64,000 nucleotides of DNA from NCBI GenBank assembly GCA_027317645.1, contig DAHVQS010000003.1:1-64000 (forward strand), given 5' to 3'. The notes under the pieces were generated by a model. It did no database searches, was not told where the DNA came from, and was given only the letters and a program-made list of their open reading frames with translations. The stretch comes from Paenalcaligenes sp021793095 (lineage in GTDB: Bacteria > Pseudomonadota > Gammaproteobacteria > Burkholderiales > Burkholderiaceae_B). Within the stretch, counting starts at the first letter, position 1. Each line of letters begins with the position of its first letter. This document shows, piece by piece, positions 52,298-60,474 of the stretch. The translations under genes and the position numbers were made by a program.

Positions 52298-52684
52298 GAT
52301 GCACTCTTTCTATCTTTTTACTGCCTATATAAAAGGCGACGTATGAATAAATGCCAACAATAACGATACTAAAACCCCAAAGTGTAGCAAAGATTGGCTG
52401 CTGAAACTCGTGATTTACAGGGGCTTACTTTTGTGTTGAGGAGATGCGAATTCTTGATATTTTTGTTTTAGAGTCAAGGTTTTTTTTATTTTTTTCGTTC
52501 TAAAAAAGAGATTATTTAGAAAATAGCGGTGTTTGTTGCATTAAAAGAACAGAAAAAGTGTATAAACAGGGCCTAAAGTGCTCCCTAGGGTTTTCCCCTA
52601 GCTTTTGCCTAGGGTTTACCCTAGAATAGAAGATGTAGTTAGCAGTTATTGATTAAACGCATCGTTATTCAAAGGGTAGACAGA
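52298..52684. other. Long AT-rich intergenic region
   Basis: 387 bases between the divergent small lipoprotein gene and the 41-codon gene. The first 250 bases are AT-rich, with long T tracts around 52480-52500 and a TTCTAAA/TTTAGAA inverted repeat (52498-52521). The last part holds the CTAG inverted-repeat array described separately. No coding frame is supported. Confidence 0.6.
52585..52624. promoter_or_regulatory. Double inverted-repeat operator with four CTAG cores
   Basis: CTAGGG-N5-CCCTAG at 52585-52601 and CTAGGG-N4-CCCTAG at 52609-52624. Four CTAG tetranucleotides occur at spacings of 13, 11 and 12 bases, and the two dyad centres are about 23-24 bases apart, roughly two helical turns. 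This is the arrangement expected for cooperative binding of two regulator dimers on one face. It lies 60 bases upstream of the 41-codon gene. Confidence 0.7.
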
Positions 52685-52810
52685 GTGTTACGAGTTTTCA
52701 GAAAATTGGATCGCAAAGCAGAGAGATTCTTTAACGCACAGGCAGTAACTCGTGGCCGTCAAACCGCTAAGACCGAGTGGGGCATGCAGTTGCAAGACGG
52801 CTTCCTGTAA
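52685..52810 (+). CDS. Small basic hypothetical protein, 41 residues
   Basis: GTG start with AAAGGG 8 bases upstream. The peptide begins MLRVFRKLDRKAERFFNA and ends EWGMQLQDGFL. It is basic in the first 30 residues, without signal or membrane segment, and could form one amphipathic helix. It sits between the CTAG operator array and a strong terminator, so it has the signals of its own short transcription unit. I do not recognise the family; the transcript could also act as an RNA. Confidence 0.5.
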   Translation: MLRVFRKLDRKAERFFNAQAVTRGRQTAKTEWGMQLQDGFL

Positions 52811-52920
52811 ACTGCACTCAGTGCTTGCAGGGCAGCGCCTATAGATGTTGATTAGAGTAGTACTTAAAGCAGGCGCTAGATGGTAGAGAAAGTATTTAAT
52901 CCCTCTAGCACAGAGAAAAG

Positions 52921-52952
52921 AAAAAGGTTCGGCAGATGCCGAACCTTTTTTT
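52921..52952. terminator. Bidirectional terminator
   Basis: Stem AAAAAGGTTCGGC / GCCGAACCTTTTT with a 4-base loop and A/T runs on both sides. It ends the small-gene transcript (plus) and the TRAP operon (minus). Confidence 0.9.
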
Positions 52953-53015
52953 GTGCCCCTTTGTTATTTTTATTGGGGCGTGAGCTGTTAAACACAGTCA
53001 GCCGTTTTGAGCCGG

Positions 53016-53036
53016 GCTCACCCGCAATGGGTGAGC
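53016..53036 (-). terminator. Hairpin just after dctM stop
   Basis: Perfect 8-bp stem GCTCACCC / GGGTGAGC with a 5-base loop right behind the dctM stop, without a T run. More likely an mRNA 3' end stabiliser than a terminator; the real terminator is at 52921-52952. Confidence 0.5.
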
Positions 53037-53040
53037 TGCC

Positions 53041-54348
53041 TTACTTCAACATGCGTGGTAGCCAGAGTGCAATCTCGGGGAAGAGGAAAATTAATACCAA
53101 GCCGAGTAATTGCATCCCGATAAAGGGCCATACCGAGCCGTATACCTGCCCCATATGAACATCCTTGGGTAATATCCCTTTGATCCAAAACAGGACAAAG
53201 CCAAAGGGCGGTGATAAGTAGGCGACCTGGATGTTGACAATAAACAGCACCCCGAACCAAATCTTGTCAATGCCTAGCTCAGTAATAATGGGCAAGAACA
53301 AGGGCGTGCACAGCATGATGATAGCCCAGTCGTCCATGACGGTACCCAATACCAAGACAATGAGCATCATGGTAATCAGTACCCCCGTGGTCCCCCCTGG
53401 TACGTTGAGTAACAGGTCAGTGAGCAAATCTTGGGAGCCGAGTGAGTTAAAAATGTTGAGGTAAATATTGGCCCCAATCAGGATCCAGAAACCCATACCA
53501 CAGAGTTTGAGTGTGGAGAGCAGCGAGTCTCTGAGAATCTGCCAAGTGAGCTGGCGATAGAGCAGGTTAATGATCAAGGCACCTGCCGCACCAAAGCTGG
53601 CTGACTCTGCTGGGGTTGCAATACCGCCCCAGATGGAGCCCAAAACAATCACAATCAGCAGGACAAAGGGCCAGATGTCCAATACCGAACGGACTTTTTC
53701 ACCGGTGCTAAAACGCTGATCCGCTGGCAGTGGTGGGCCAATGTCAGGCTGGAAATGGCTACGCACCCCGATATAGAGCACATAAAAGGCAGCCAGCATC
53801 AGACCGGGGATCACCCCAGCGATAAATAGGTCACCGATGGAGGCGTTGGCCAATAGGCCGTAGAAAATAAAGGGTACGCTGGGTGGAATCAAGGCCCCTA
53901 AAGCCCCCCCAGCCCCAATGGCGCCAATAGCGATTTTGCGGCTGTAGCCGTAGCGCATCATTGAGGGGTAGGCAATTTGCCCCATGGTAATCGTTGCTGG
54001 TGGGGTAATACCGGTCACCGCAGCGAAAATGGTACAGACCATCACGGTCCCCATCGCTAAGCCCCCAGCGATGTGCCCAATGAGCTTGTACACCGCATTG
54101 TAGGCCGCATCGGCGACGCCCGAGTAGCGTATCAGATTACCCATCAATAAGAACAGCGGGATGGTAATCAGGATGGAGTTCCATGGGGTGTAATAAAAGG
54201 CACTGGGAATCGCTAACAACGAGCGAGGAGAAAATATGGCCGCAAATAGCACCGCCGTGCCCCCGAGCCCAAATGCAACGGGCAGGCCCAAAAATAGGAC
54301 CAGGAACATGACGATGAAATACAAAAAGGTGATTAATTCTAGGCTCAT
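53041..54348 (-). CDS. dctM: TRAP transporter large permease subunit (DctM family)
   Basis: 435 residues, about twelve hydrophobic segments. FLGLPVAFGLGG, LFLLMGNLIRYSG, FAAVTGITPPATITMG, GGALGALIPPSVPFIFYG and DDWAIIMLCTPLFLPI mark the DctM ion-transporter fold, here in the larger form. It drives Na+-coupled import together with the Q and P subunits. It is the last gene of the Q-P-M operon, 126 bases after dctP, with a stabilising hairpin between them. Confidence 0.94.
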   Translation of the reverse strand: MSLELITFLYFIVMFLVLFLGLPVAFGLGGTAVLFAAIFSPRSLLAIPSAFYYTPWNSILITIPLFLLMGNLIRYSGVADAAYNAVYKLIGHIAGGLAMGTVMVCTIFAAVTGITPPATITMGQIAYPSMMRYGYSRKIAIGAIGAGGALGALIPPSVPFIFYGLLANASIGDLFIAGVIPGLMLAAFYVLYIGVRSHFQPDIGPPLPADQRFSTGEKVRSVLDIWPFVLLIVIVLGSIWGGIATPAESASFGAAGALIINLLYRQLTWQILRDSLLSTLKLCGMGFWILIGANIYLNIFNSLGSQDLLTDLLLNVPGGTTGVLITMMLIVLVLGTVMDDWAIIMLCTPLFLPIITELGIDKIWFGVLFIVNIQVAYLSPPFGFVLFWIKGILPKDVHMGQVYGSVWPFIGMQLLGLVLIFLFPEIALWLPRMLK

Positions 54349-54432
54349 TGGGCTACTGTGTCCTTCTTATCATTGTCAAAACTCTATAGGCAATGAATGG
54401 CTAACAGCTAACAGCTAAAAGATACAAAAGTA

Positions 54433-54461
54433 GAGGAAAGCGATGGTGTGTCGCCTTCCTC
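54433..54461 (-). promoter_or_regulatory. Intercistronic hairpin between dctP and dctM
   Basis: 11-bp stem GAGGAAAGCGA / TCGCCTTCCTC with one wobble on the transcribed strand, located 13 bases after the dctP stop. Typical of structures that protect binding-protein mRNA and raise its level over the permease. Next to it lie three copies of CTAACAG/CTAAAAG (54401-54421). Confidence 0.55.
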
Positions 54462-54474
54462 TGGCCTCAGTGAA

Positions 54475-55524
54475 TTACTGATTTTCTTCAAAATAGCGCT
54501 GCCAGAGTTCTACCCCTTTGGCGTTGCGCTCGGAGAGCTCGGCGACCTTGGGCCAGACCTCTTCTATAGATTTTTCACGCATGCGCTGGACTTCTTCTTC
54601 GGACATCTCGATGACCTCACCGCCTTCGTCAATGAGGGCTTGTAAGGCATCATCCGCTGCCTCGGCGTGCATGGCACTGGTTTTGAAATAGGTTTCCTCA
54701 AAAATGCCTTCTATTTTTTCTTGTTGCCAAGGCGTGAGCTCGTTCCAAGCATCTAAGTTGACGAAAATTTCTTGGTGCTGAGCAGGGTTCCAACCGGGCA
54801 AGCTGGCGTATTTAATGACCTCTTGGAAGTTCATGTCTTTAATACCGCCGGTATCCCAGTAGGTCCCTTCGATGGCGCCCAAGCGAATGGAGGTATAGAT
54901 GTCTCCAGCGTCCATGGATACAGGAGAGCCGCCCATGGCCTGGTGGAACAACGCCTGTGGACCACCTGCACGCATTTTCTTGCCCTGCAGGTCTTCAAGC
55001 TTTTCAATGGGGAAGTTGGAGAACATGGCGTTCGGGCCTTGGTTGGTCCAGCCTACCCAGTGTAGGTTGCGCTCGTTGGCGGCCTCTTGGACCAGCTCGC
55101 CGATGCGGTAATCAGGGTTGCCCCACATCGCATCCCAGGCCTCTTCTGAGCTGGTTGCCCCCATGGCCAAGCCATAGGCCAGCATACCCTCGGGCATTTC
55201 ACCACCGTAAACGGTGGCCCAGCCTGCGTAACCATCGGTCATCCCTGCGGAGGCTGCACCAAAGGCTTCTGAGCCACTGGTGAGCGATCCTACAGGCTCA
55301 ACGCGGATTTTCACTGTGCCTTCGGTCGCCTCTTCAACGGCCTCGACCCACGGCAGCAAGCCACGGTGCCAGCCAGCATCAGAGCTGTCAAAAGCAGGCT
55401 GGAAAGTCCAAGTCGTCACGGTATCAGGTGGACCGTCATTATCAGCAGCAAAGGTAACAGGGCTAAAAGCCAGTGCAACTGCAGCCGCGGCAATCGCCGG
55501 TGCAAAGAGAGTTTTTGGTCTCAT
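54475..55524 (-). CDS. dctP: TRAP transporter solute-binding protein (DctP family)
   Basis: 349 residues from MRPKTLFAPAIAAAA, with GGAGGA 7 bases upstream; the frame is open 48 bases further but without a ribosome-binding site. A Sec signal ends near TFAADN. Mature DctP features: VEPVGSLTSGSEAFGAASAG, TNQGPNAMFSNFPIEKLEDL, LQGKKMRAGGPQALFHQAMG and GAIEGTYWDTGGIKDMNFQE. It is not closely similar to the TakP-like protein at 38.5 kb. The ligand is unknown; the neighbours suggest an organic acid or a sulfonate. Confidence 0.92.
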   Translation of the reverse strand: MRPKTLFAPAIAAAAVALAFSPVTFAADNDGPPDTVTTWTFQPAFDSSDAGWHRGLLPWVEAVEEATEGTVKIRVEPVGSLTSGSEAFGAASAGMTDGYAGWATVYGGEMPEGMLAYGLAMGATSSEEAWDAMWGNPDYRIGELVQEAANERNLHWVGWTNQGPNAMFSNFPIEKLEDLQGKKMRAGGPQALFHQAMGGSPVSMDAGDIYTSIRLGAIEGTYWDTGGIKDMNFQEVIKYASLPGWNPAQHQEIFVNLDAWNELTPWQQEKIEGIFEETYFKTSAMHAEAADDALQALIDEGGEVIEMSEEEVQRMREKSIEEVWPKVAELSERNAKGVELWQRYFEENQ

Positions 55525-55579
55525 GGTATTCCTCCGAATGGTAGGTTGTATAAAGGTTTGAGTGCTGTCCATTTTGTTG

Positions 55580-56095
55580 TTAGCCAGTCGTTGATTGCTT
55601 GCAAAAAATGGTTTTTAAATCGCAGAGAAACTTGCGAATTGCGAGCAATAAGACGACGCAAGCACTCAAAGGAATGATGGTTTTGATGGGGTAAATAGGA
55701 ATGCGTACTGCGGTAGGGGTCATCTGATTGAGCTTGATAGAGATCAGCGCGCTTTGATAGCCCTTCCAGATCAGTACTCCCAAAAACATAAAGGTGAATA
55801 CTGCGGTGATGACGTCGGCAATGGCCTTGGTGCGGGTGGAAAAGTTAGCGTAAAAAAGGTCTAGGCGAATGAACTCGTCGTTTTTATACGCAAAAGCACC
55901 CGCCATGCACGCCAGTAGCACCAAGGCGGCTTGTAAAGAGGTGCCTATCCATAGTGAAGGTGAGTTGAGCACATAACGAAAGTAAACGTCAGTCAGTGCA
56001 AATATCATGCAGTACAGGATGATCAGGACACCAATAAACCCCATCAGGTTGGTAATCCAGTCCAGTAATCTGCTGCTCAATGCTGATATTTTCAT
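55580..56095 (-). CDS. dctQ: TRAP transporter small permease subunit (DctQ family)
   Basis: 171 residues with four membrane helices (about 13-38, 50-70, 90-110, 130-155). IILYCMIFALTDVYFRYVLNSP and SLWIGTSLQAALVLLACMAGAF are the typical DctQ pattern. It is the first gene of the operon; the 386-base region upstream separates it from the divergent CobW-type gene. Confidence 0.9.
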   Translation of the reverse strand: MKISALSSRLLDWITNLMGFIGVLIILYCMIFALTDVYFRYVLNSPSLWIGTSLQAALVLLACMAGAFAYKNDEFIRLDLFYANFSTRTKAIADVITAVFTFMFLGVLIWKGYQSALISIKLNQMTPTAVRIPIYPIKTIIPLSACVVLLLAIRKFLCDLKTIFCKQSTTG

Positions 56096-56481
56096 AGGTG
56101 TCCCCAGCTTTTGGCGAATAGCCTCTTATAAGAAATCAGATGTCGTTAAAATGGGCAATATGCTTATAAGAGAGGCGGAAAAGTTTAAGTTTTGATTGAA
56201 TTCAAGTATAAATATAGAAAACGATACGAATAGTTCCTACTAGTGAAATCCCTATCGTCGGCTTAAATCGCTCTCAATTTCCAGCCTTTTTGCGGCTTTT
56301 GCGCATTTTCTATGAGTTTTATAACCACCGAAAAGAGGATTAATTATTTTAGGAGCTATCATTTATCTGGTATTTTTGGTAATAATGATATTTTTTGTTC
56401 CAGAAATCAGTCCTCAATCAGTCTTTGAGGTATGAGAGGGCAGCATAAGCCGCTGCGCCTGTGGATTTTTGCAATTGGGTG
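56096..56481. other. Divergent regulatory region between the TRAP operon and the CobW-type gene
   Basis: 386 bases, AT-rich (T tracts near 56385-56400), without a supported coding frame. An inverted repeat CCTCAA-N7-TTGAGG lies at 56412-56430, about 50 bases before the CobW-type start. It must hold both promoters; I could not assign clear -35/-10 pairs. Confidence 0.5.
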
Positions 56482-57429
56482 ATGGCAGTGAAAAAAATTC
56501 CTTTGACCGTTGTGGGTGGCTTTCTGGGCGCTGGCAAAACGACGCTATTAAATAATTTGCTGCAGACCACTAGTGGACGCCGTATTGCTGTGTTGGTTAA
56601 TGATTTCGGCCCCATCAACATAGACACTCAATTAATTGCCCAGCACGAGGGTGAAACCATCAGCCTGACCAATGGGTGTATTTGCTGCTCTATTGGCTCT
56701 GGGTTAGATGCCGCCCTCATTGATGTGCTTAGCCGCGATCCTCAACCTGATTGGGTGGTCATTGAATCCAGTGGCGTATCCGACCCGGCGCCCATCGCCA
56801 GTGTGGGCTTGACTGAGCCCAGTCTCAAGCTGGCTGGCGTCGTGACCGTGATTGATGCCGAGCAGATCCAGACACAGGCGGCAGATCCTCTATTGCATGA
56901 CACCATTGAGGCGCAAATTCAAGGCGCTGACTTACTGATTCTGAACAAAACAGACTTATTGGCGGCAGAGACATTAGCGCAGTGTCGCGCATTTATTGAG
57001 CAGCGCTATGGCGCACTCCCCATCTATGAAACAAGCCATGGGCAGGTGGATGAAACACTGCTTTTCGAGGTGGACGAGACGCCTGTATTGGCTCGCGACG
57101 GAGCAATGCAGCACGCTCCTGCCAGTGATCACCCATTTGAGACAGCCTTGTGGACAGGGCAGGGCACACTCTCGGCGGATGGGTTGATGGCTTATTTTCG
57201 GCGCCTGCCGCGGGGTGTTTTCCGTGCCAAAGGTTTTGTACGCACGGATTATCACGGATGGGTTTCCATACAATTTGCAGGCCGTCGCCTGCAGTTTCTC
57301 CCGGTGGGTCAGAGTGATGACAGCGCTCTGACTCAGAATCAAATCGTATTTATACAGGCACCCGATGCCGTGGATTTAACGACCTTAGCCGCTGATTTAG
57401 ATCAGCTTACGGTCGCATCCAACGAGTAA
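56482..57429 (+). CDS. CobW/P47K family G3E GTPase (metallochaperone-type)
   Basis: 315 residues from MAVKKIPLTVVGG. Walker A GGFLGAGKTTLL (about 12), the metal-binding CxCC in NGCICCSIGSGL (about 63), ESSGVSDPAPI and G4 LILNKTDLL. The C-terminal CobW_C domain is short and lacks a His-rich tract. Members deliver zinc, cobalt or iron to target enzymes. The gene stands 15 bases upstream of the YeiH-family gene, and cobS/cobT are 5 kb away; a link to either is only positional. Confidence 0.88.
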   Translation: MAVKKIPLTVVGGFLGAGKTTLLNNLLQTTSGRRIAVLVNDFGPINIDTQLIAQHEGETISLTNGCICCSIGSGLDAALIDVLSRDPQPDWVVIESSGVSDPAPIASVGLTEPSLKLAGVVTVIDAEQIQTQAADPLLHDTIEAQIQGADLLILNKTDLLAAETLAQCRAFIEQRYGALPIYETSHGQVDETLLFEVDETPVLARDGAMQHAPASDHPFETALWTGQGTLSADGLMAYFRRLPRGVFRAKGFVRTDYHGWVSIQFAGRRLQFLPVGQSDDSALTQNQIVFIQAPDAVDLTTLAADLDQLTVASNE

Positions 57430-57444
57430 ATTCAGGATAGAACG

Positions 57445-58518
57445 ATGACTTCCACCACCTTACAAGTGGGCTCGCACAGCCCTAATGATTTAACTGCAAA
57501 CAAAGCTGATGAGGCTCAGTCGAGCGTCCCCCGAGGGCCATCCCGTTGGTATGGTATTGCACTGGCTGCCCTGGTGGCGGTGGTGGCGACTGTATTGGGC
57601 AATTGGTTACCCACGGTAGGTGGGCCGGTGTTTGCTATTTTGTTGGGTTTGGGTATTCGCAATACCATTGGCGTGATGCCTATCTGCCAGCCAGGGTTAA
57701 CCTTTGCGTCCAAAGCTGTTTTACAGTGGTCTATTATTTTGCTGGGCTTTGGCCTGAGTTTTAATCAAGTCGTGCGTGCTGGATTGGATTCGCTGTGGGT
57801 GACCATCATTACCATCGCCGCTGCTTTTGTGACGGCGTATGTATTGGGTCGCCTGCTCAAGGTCGGGGACAAGCTGCGCAATTTAATCGGTGCCGGTACC
57901 GCCATTTGCGGGGGATCGGCCATTGCGGCTGTGGCACCCATCATCGAACCCGAGGAGCATGAGACGGCCTTGGCCATTTCTACTATCTTTTTATTTAATG
58001 TGGCCGCTGTGTTGGTATTTCCCTTTTTTGGTCATGTGCTCAATATGACAGACCTGGGCTTTGGCCTGTGGGCAGGGACGGCTATTAATGATACTTCTTC
58101 GGTGGTTGCGGCAGCTTATAGTTTTAGCAATGAGGCGGGTGACTACGCTACGATTGTTAAATTGACGCGAGCCACCTTTATCATTCCCATTTGTTTGGTC
58201 TATGTCTATTTAGAGGTACGCCGTAATCGCCAGGCAGGCGGACGTTTAAGCATTCGTCGCCTCATCCCCTGGTTTATTATTTGGTTTGTTTGTGCCTCGT
58301 TGGTGCGTTCCACGGGGGTATTGCCAGCAGAACTGCTCAGCATCCTGTCTCATTCGGCCAAGTTTCTGATGGTGTTAGCGCTGGCCGCGATTGGGTTATC
58401 CAGTAATATGCGTACCATGGCCAAAGCAGGCTGGCAGCCATTAGTATTGGGGCTGGGAACATGGTTTGCAGTGGCAACGACCAGTTTGGGGGTGCAAACC
58501 TTTAGTGGTGCTTGGTAA
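57445..58518 (+). CDS. YeiH-family putative sulfate/sulfite exporter
   Basis: 357 residues with about ten membrane segments. Family features: GLGIRNTIGVMPICQPGLTF, LQWSIILLGFGLSFNQVV, GAGTAICGGSAIAAVAPII (about 150) and GTAINDTSSVVAAAYSFS. UPF0324/YeiH proteins are annotated as putative sulfate exporters and occur in some sulfonate-degradation clusters. It is likely cotranscribed with the CobW-type gene and convergent with tauE-pta. Confidence 0.9.
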   Translation: MTSTTLQVGSHSPNDLTANKADEAQSSVPRGPSRWYGIALAALVAVVATVLGNWLPTVGGPVFAILLGLGIRNTIGVMPICQPGLTFASKAVLQWSIILLGFGLSFNQVVRAGLDSLWVTIITIAAAFVTAYVLGRLLKVGDKLRNLIGAGTAICGGSAIAAVAPIIEPEEHETALAISTIFLFNVAAVLVFPFFGHVLNMTDLGFGLWAGTAINDTSSVVAAAYSFSNEAGDYATIVKLTRATFIIPICLVYVYLEVRRNRQAGGRLSIRRLIPWFIIWFVCASLVRSTGVLPAELLSILSHSAKFLMVLALAAIGLSSNMRTMAKAGWQPLVLGLGTWFAVATTSLGVQTFSGAW

Positions 58519-58527
58519 TCAATCACA

Positions 58528-58552
58528 ACGGGCATGCAGTGCGCATGCCCGT
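58528..58552. terminator. Hairpin between convergent YeiH and TauE genes
   Basis: Perfect 10-bp stem ACGGGCATGC / GCATGCCCGT with a 5-base loop and no T run on either side. Terminator function is possible but weak. Confidence 0.5.
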
Positions 58553-58574
58553 GCTCTGGGTGTGACGACACAAC

Positions 58575-59336
58575 CTAATCAAAATAATTCGTCACGCTGC
58601 CATACATGAGCGCCAAACCGATCAACACCAAAGAAATAAAGGTGATTTGACGCATGGTCACCGGGCGCACTGGCGGCGGAAAGCGCTGTGCAAAAATAGT
58701 CGCCGCTGCGACACATGGCAGGGCCAATAAAGAAATCAGCAATGAGTTTTTAGGCAGCCCTGTGGCGACTACCTCATAGGCCGTCCGCGAGAATGCCGTA
58801 CAAGCAAAAATTAATAACAGCATATTGCGGGTTTCAACCAAGGTAAATGGCTGTCGGTACATATGAAAGATAATCGGCGGGCCGGGCATCCCAAAGAGCC
58901 CACCGCATAAGCCCGAAATAAAACCAATGCTAAAGAAAGCCCGCAGGCGGGATCGCTTTGTGCGTTGCCGTGGGCGTAGGGCAAAGATGACCCCGCTATA
59001 GACAATGACCAAGCCCAAGAGAAATTCTAGGATGTATTTCGCTTGCACATTGAGGTAATTGAGTAATAAGACCCCTAAAATACTCGAGGGGACCACACCT
59101 AAGAGGGTGGTATTGGTGCATTCCCAATTAATGTGATGAATATGATTGCGCAGTGCTAATCCGCTGTTGGCCAGGCTGATAATGCTGACGACTGTAGCGA
59201 TAAAGGGCACGCTGGTGAGTTCTAGACCACTGCTCACGCCAATCACTATCATGGCGAGCCCAAAACCTGTCACTGTCTGAAAGTAGGTCCCCAGGGCAAT
59301 GATGAATAATAAAAAAACCGTATCAAAGACACTCAT
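58575..59336 (-). CDS. TauE/SafE-family sulfite exporter
   Basis: 253 residues, about eight membrane segments. TVTGFGLAMIVIG and GFISGLCGGLFGMPGPPIIF are the paired glycine-rich TauE/SafE repeats. Members export sulfite or sulfoacetate released in sulfonate breakdown; other members of this large family have other anions. Its start overlaps the pta stop by 4 bases (ATGA), which strongly couples the two. Confidence 0.88.
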   Translation of the reverse strand: MSVFDTVFLLFIIALGTYFQTVTGFGLAMIVIGVSSGLELTSVPFIATVVSIISLANSGLALRNHIHHINWECTNTTLLGVVPSSILGVLLLNYLNVQAKYILEFLLGLVIVYSGVIFALRPRQRTKRSRLRAFFSIGFISGLCGGLFGMPGPPIIFHMYRQPFTLVETRNMLLLIFACTAFSRTAYEVVATGLPKNSLLISLLALPCVAAATIFAQRFPPPVRPVTMRQITFISLVLIGLALMYGSVTNYFD

Positions 59337-60340
59337 GGGCTTTCCTGTTGCTGTGCTTGCAAAGAGGTAATGGCAAGCACATTAAACACATCTTCTGCGC
59401 TGCATCCACGGGATAAGTCATTGGCTGGTTTGGCCAGCCCTTGTAACAGAGGGCCAATAGCCACTGCGCCACCGAGGCGCTCCGCGATTTTGTAGCCAAT
59501 ATTGCCTGCATTTAGGTCTGGGAAAATAAACACATTTGCCTGCCCAGCGACCGCTGAATCTTTGAGCTTGCGTTGTGCAATGTCGGGAATAATGGCGGCA
59601 TCAAACTGTACATCGCCATCCACCGCCACATCAGGTAGTGCAGCGCGTACCCGCTCAGTTGCTTTAATGACCTTGGTGACCATGGGGTGTTGGGCGCTTT
59701 GGGCGGTGGAAAAGCTCAGCATGGCGACCTTGGGTGGCTCGGGCAATAGTTTTTGAGCGCTTTGTACGGCACCCGTCGCGATGGTTGCCAATTGAGCCTC
59801 ATCAGGGTCTACCACCAGAGCACAATCCGAAAAGATAACAGCACGCTGGCAGGGATGATGTGGTTTATCAAGAATCATCAGGAAAAAGCTCGATACCAGA
59901 TCATGTCCGGGTGCGGTCCCGATGAGCTGCAGGGCAGTGCGCACTACGTCAGCGGTACTGTATACGGCACCAGAAAGCACTCCTTGTGCTTTATTACAGT
60001 GAACCAGCATGTTGGCAAACACCAATGGATCGTTGAGTTGTGCTTGGGCTTTCTCTACGGTCATTCCCCGGTGTTTGCGCCGTTGTACCAAGGCATCAAC
60101 CAGAGCCGCGCGGTGCTCAGAGTGGTGCACATCCTCGATAGTCAGCTCATCAATGTTCAGTGCTAGACTGTGGGCAGTTGCTTGGATTTTTTCGGATTCA
60201 CCCACCAGCGTGACGGCGGCTACCCCGGCTTGTTGCGCACGGACAGCGGCTTGGAGCACACGAGGGTCATCTGCCTCAGCCAACGCAATCTGGGCAGGAG
60301 ATTTCTTAGCGGCATCAATAATCTGGTTTAATATTTCCAT
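59333..60340 (-). CDS. pta: Phosphate acetyltransferase, short form
   Basis: 335 residues, only the catalytic PTA_PTB domain without the N-terminal DRTGG/P-loop extension of E. coli Pta. IALAEADDPRVLQAAVRAQQ, NPLVFANMLV-like DPLVFANMLVHCNKAQGVLSG, VFSDCALVVDPD and FPDLNAGNIGYKIAERLGG are conserved. It converts acetyl phosphate and CoA to acetyl-CoA. There is no adjacent ackA. In sulfonate degraders this short Pta receives acetyl phosphate from sulfoacetaldehyde acetyltransferase (Xsc). AAGGGA precedes the ATG. Confidence 0.93.
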   Translation of the reverse strand: MEILNQIIDAAKKSPAQIALAEADDPRVLQAAVRAQQAGVAAVTLVGESEKIQATAHSLALNIDELTIEDVHHSEHRAALVDALVQRRKHRGMTVEKAQAQLNDPLVFANMLVHCNKAQGVLSGAVYSTADVVRTALQLIGTAPGHDLVSSFFLMILDKPHHPCQRAVIFSDCALVVDPDEAQLATIATGAVQSAQKLLPEPPKVAMLSFSTAQSAQHPMVTKVIKATERVRAALPDVAVDGDVQFDAAIIPDIAQRKLKDSAVAGQANVFIFPDLNAGNIGYKIAERLGGAVAIGPLLQGLAKPANDLSRGCSAEDVFNVLAITSLQAQQQESP

Positions 60341-60474
60341 GGCTGTCCCTTATCTCATAAAATAGAATGTTTGGTCTCGTAAATAGTAAATTTATATGTT
60401 AAATGTAATACGGTCAATAGTTTAGGTATATTCTGGTATTATTAATTTTACTTACTGGGATTATTGAGGGGGCT

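Noticed and set aside
52880..53158. 92-codon plus-strand frame across the bidirectional terminator
   Set aside because: It contains the terminator hairpin and runs antisense into dctM.
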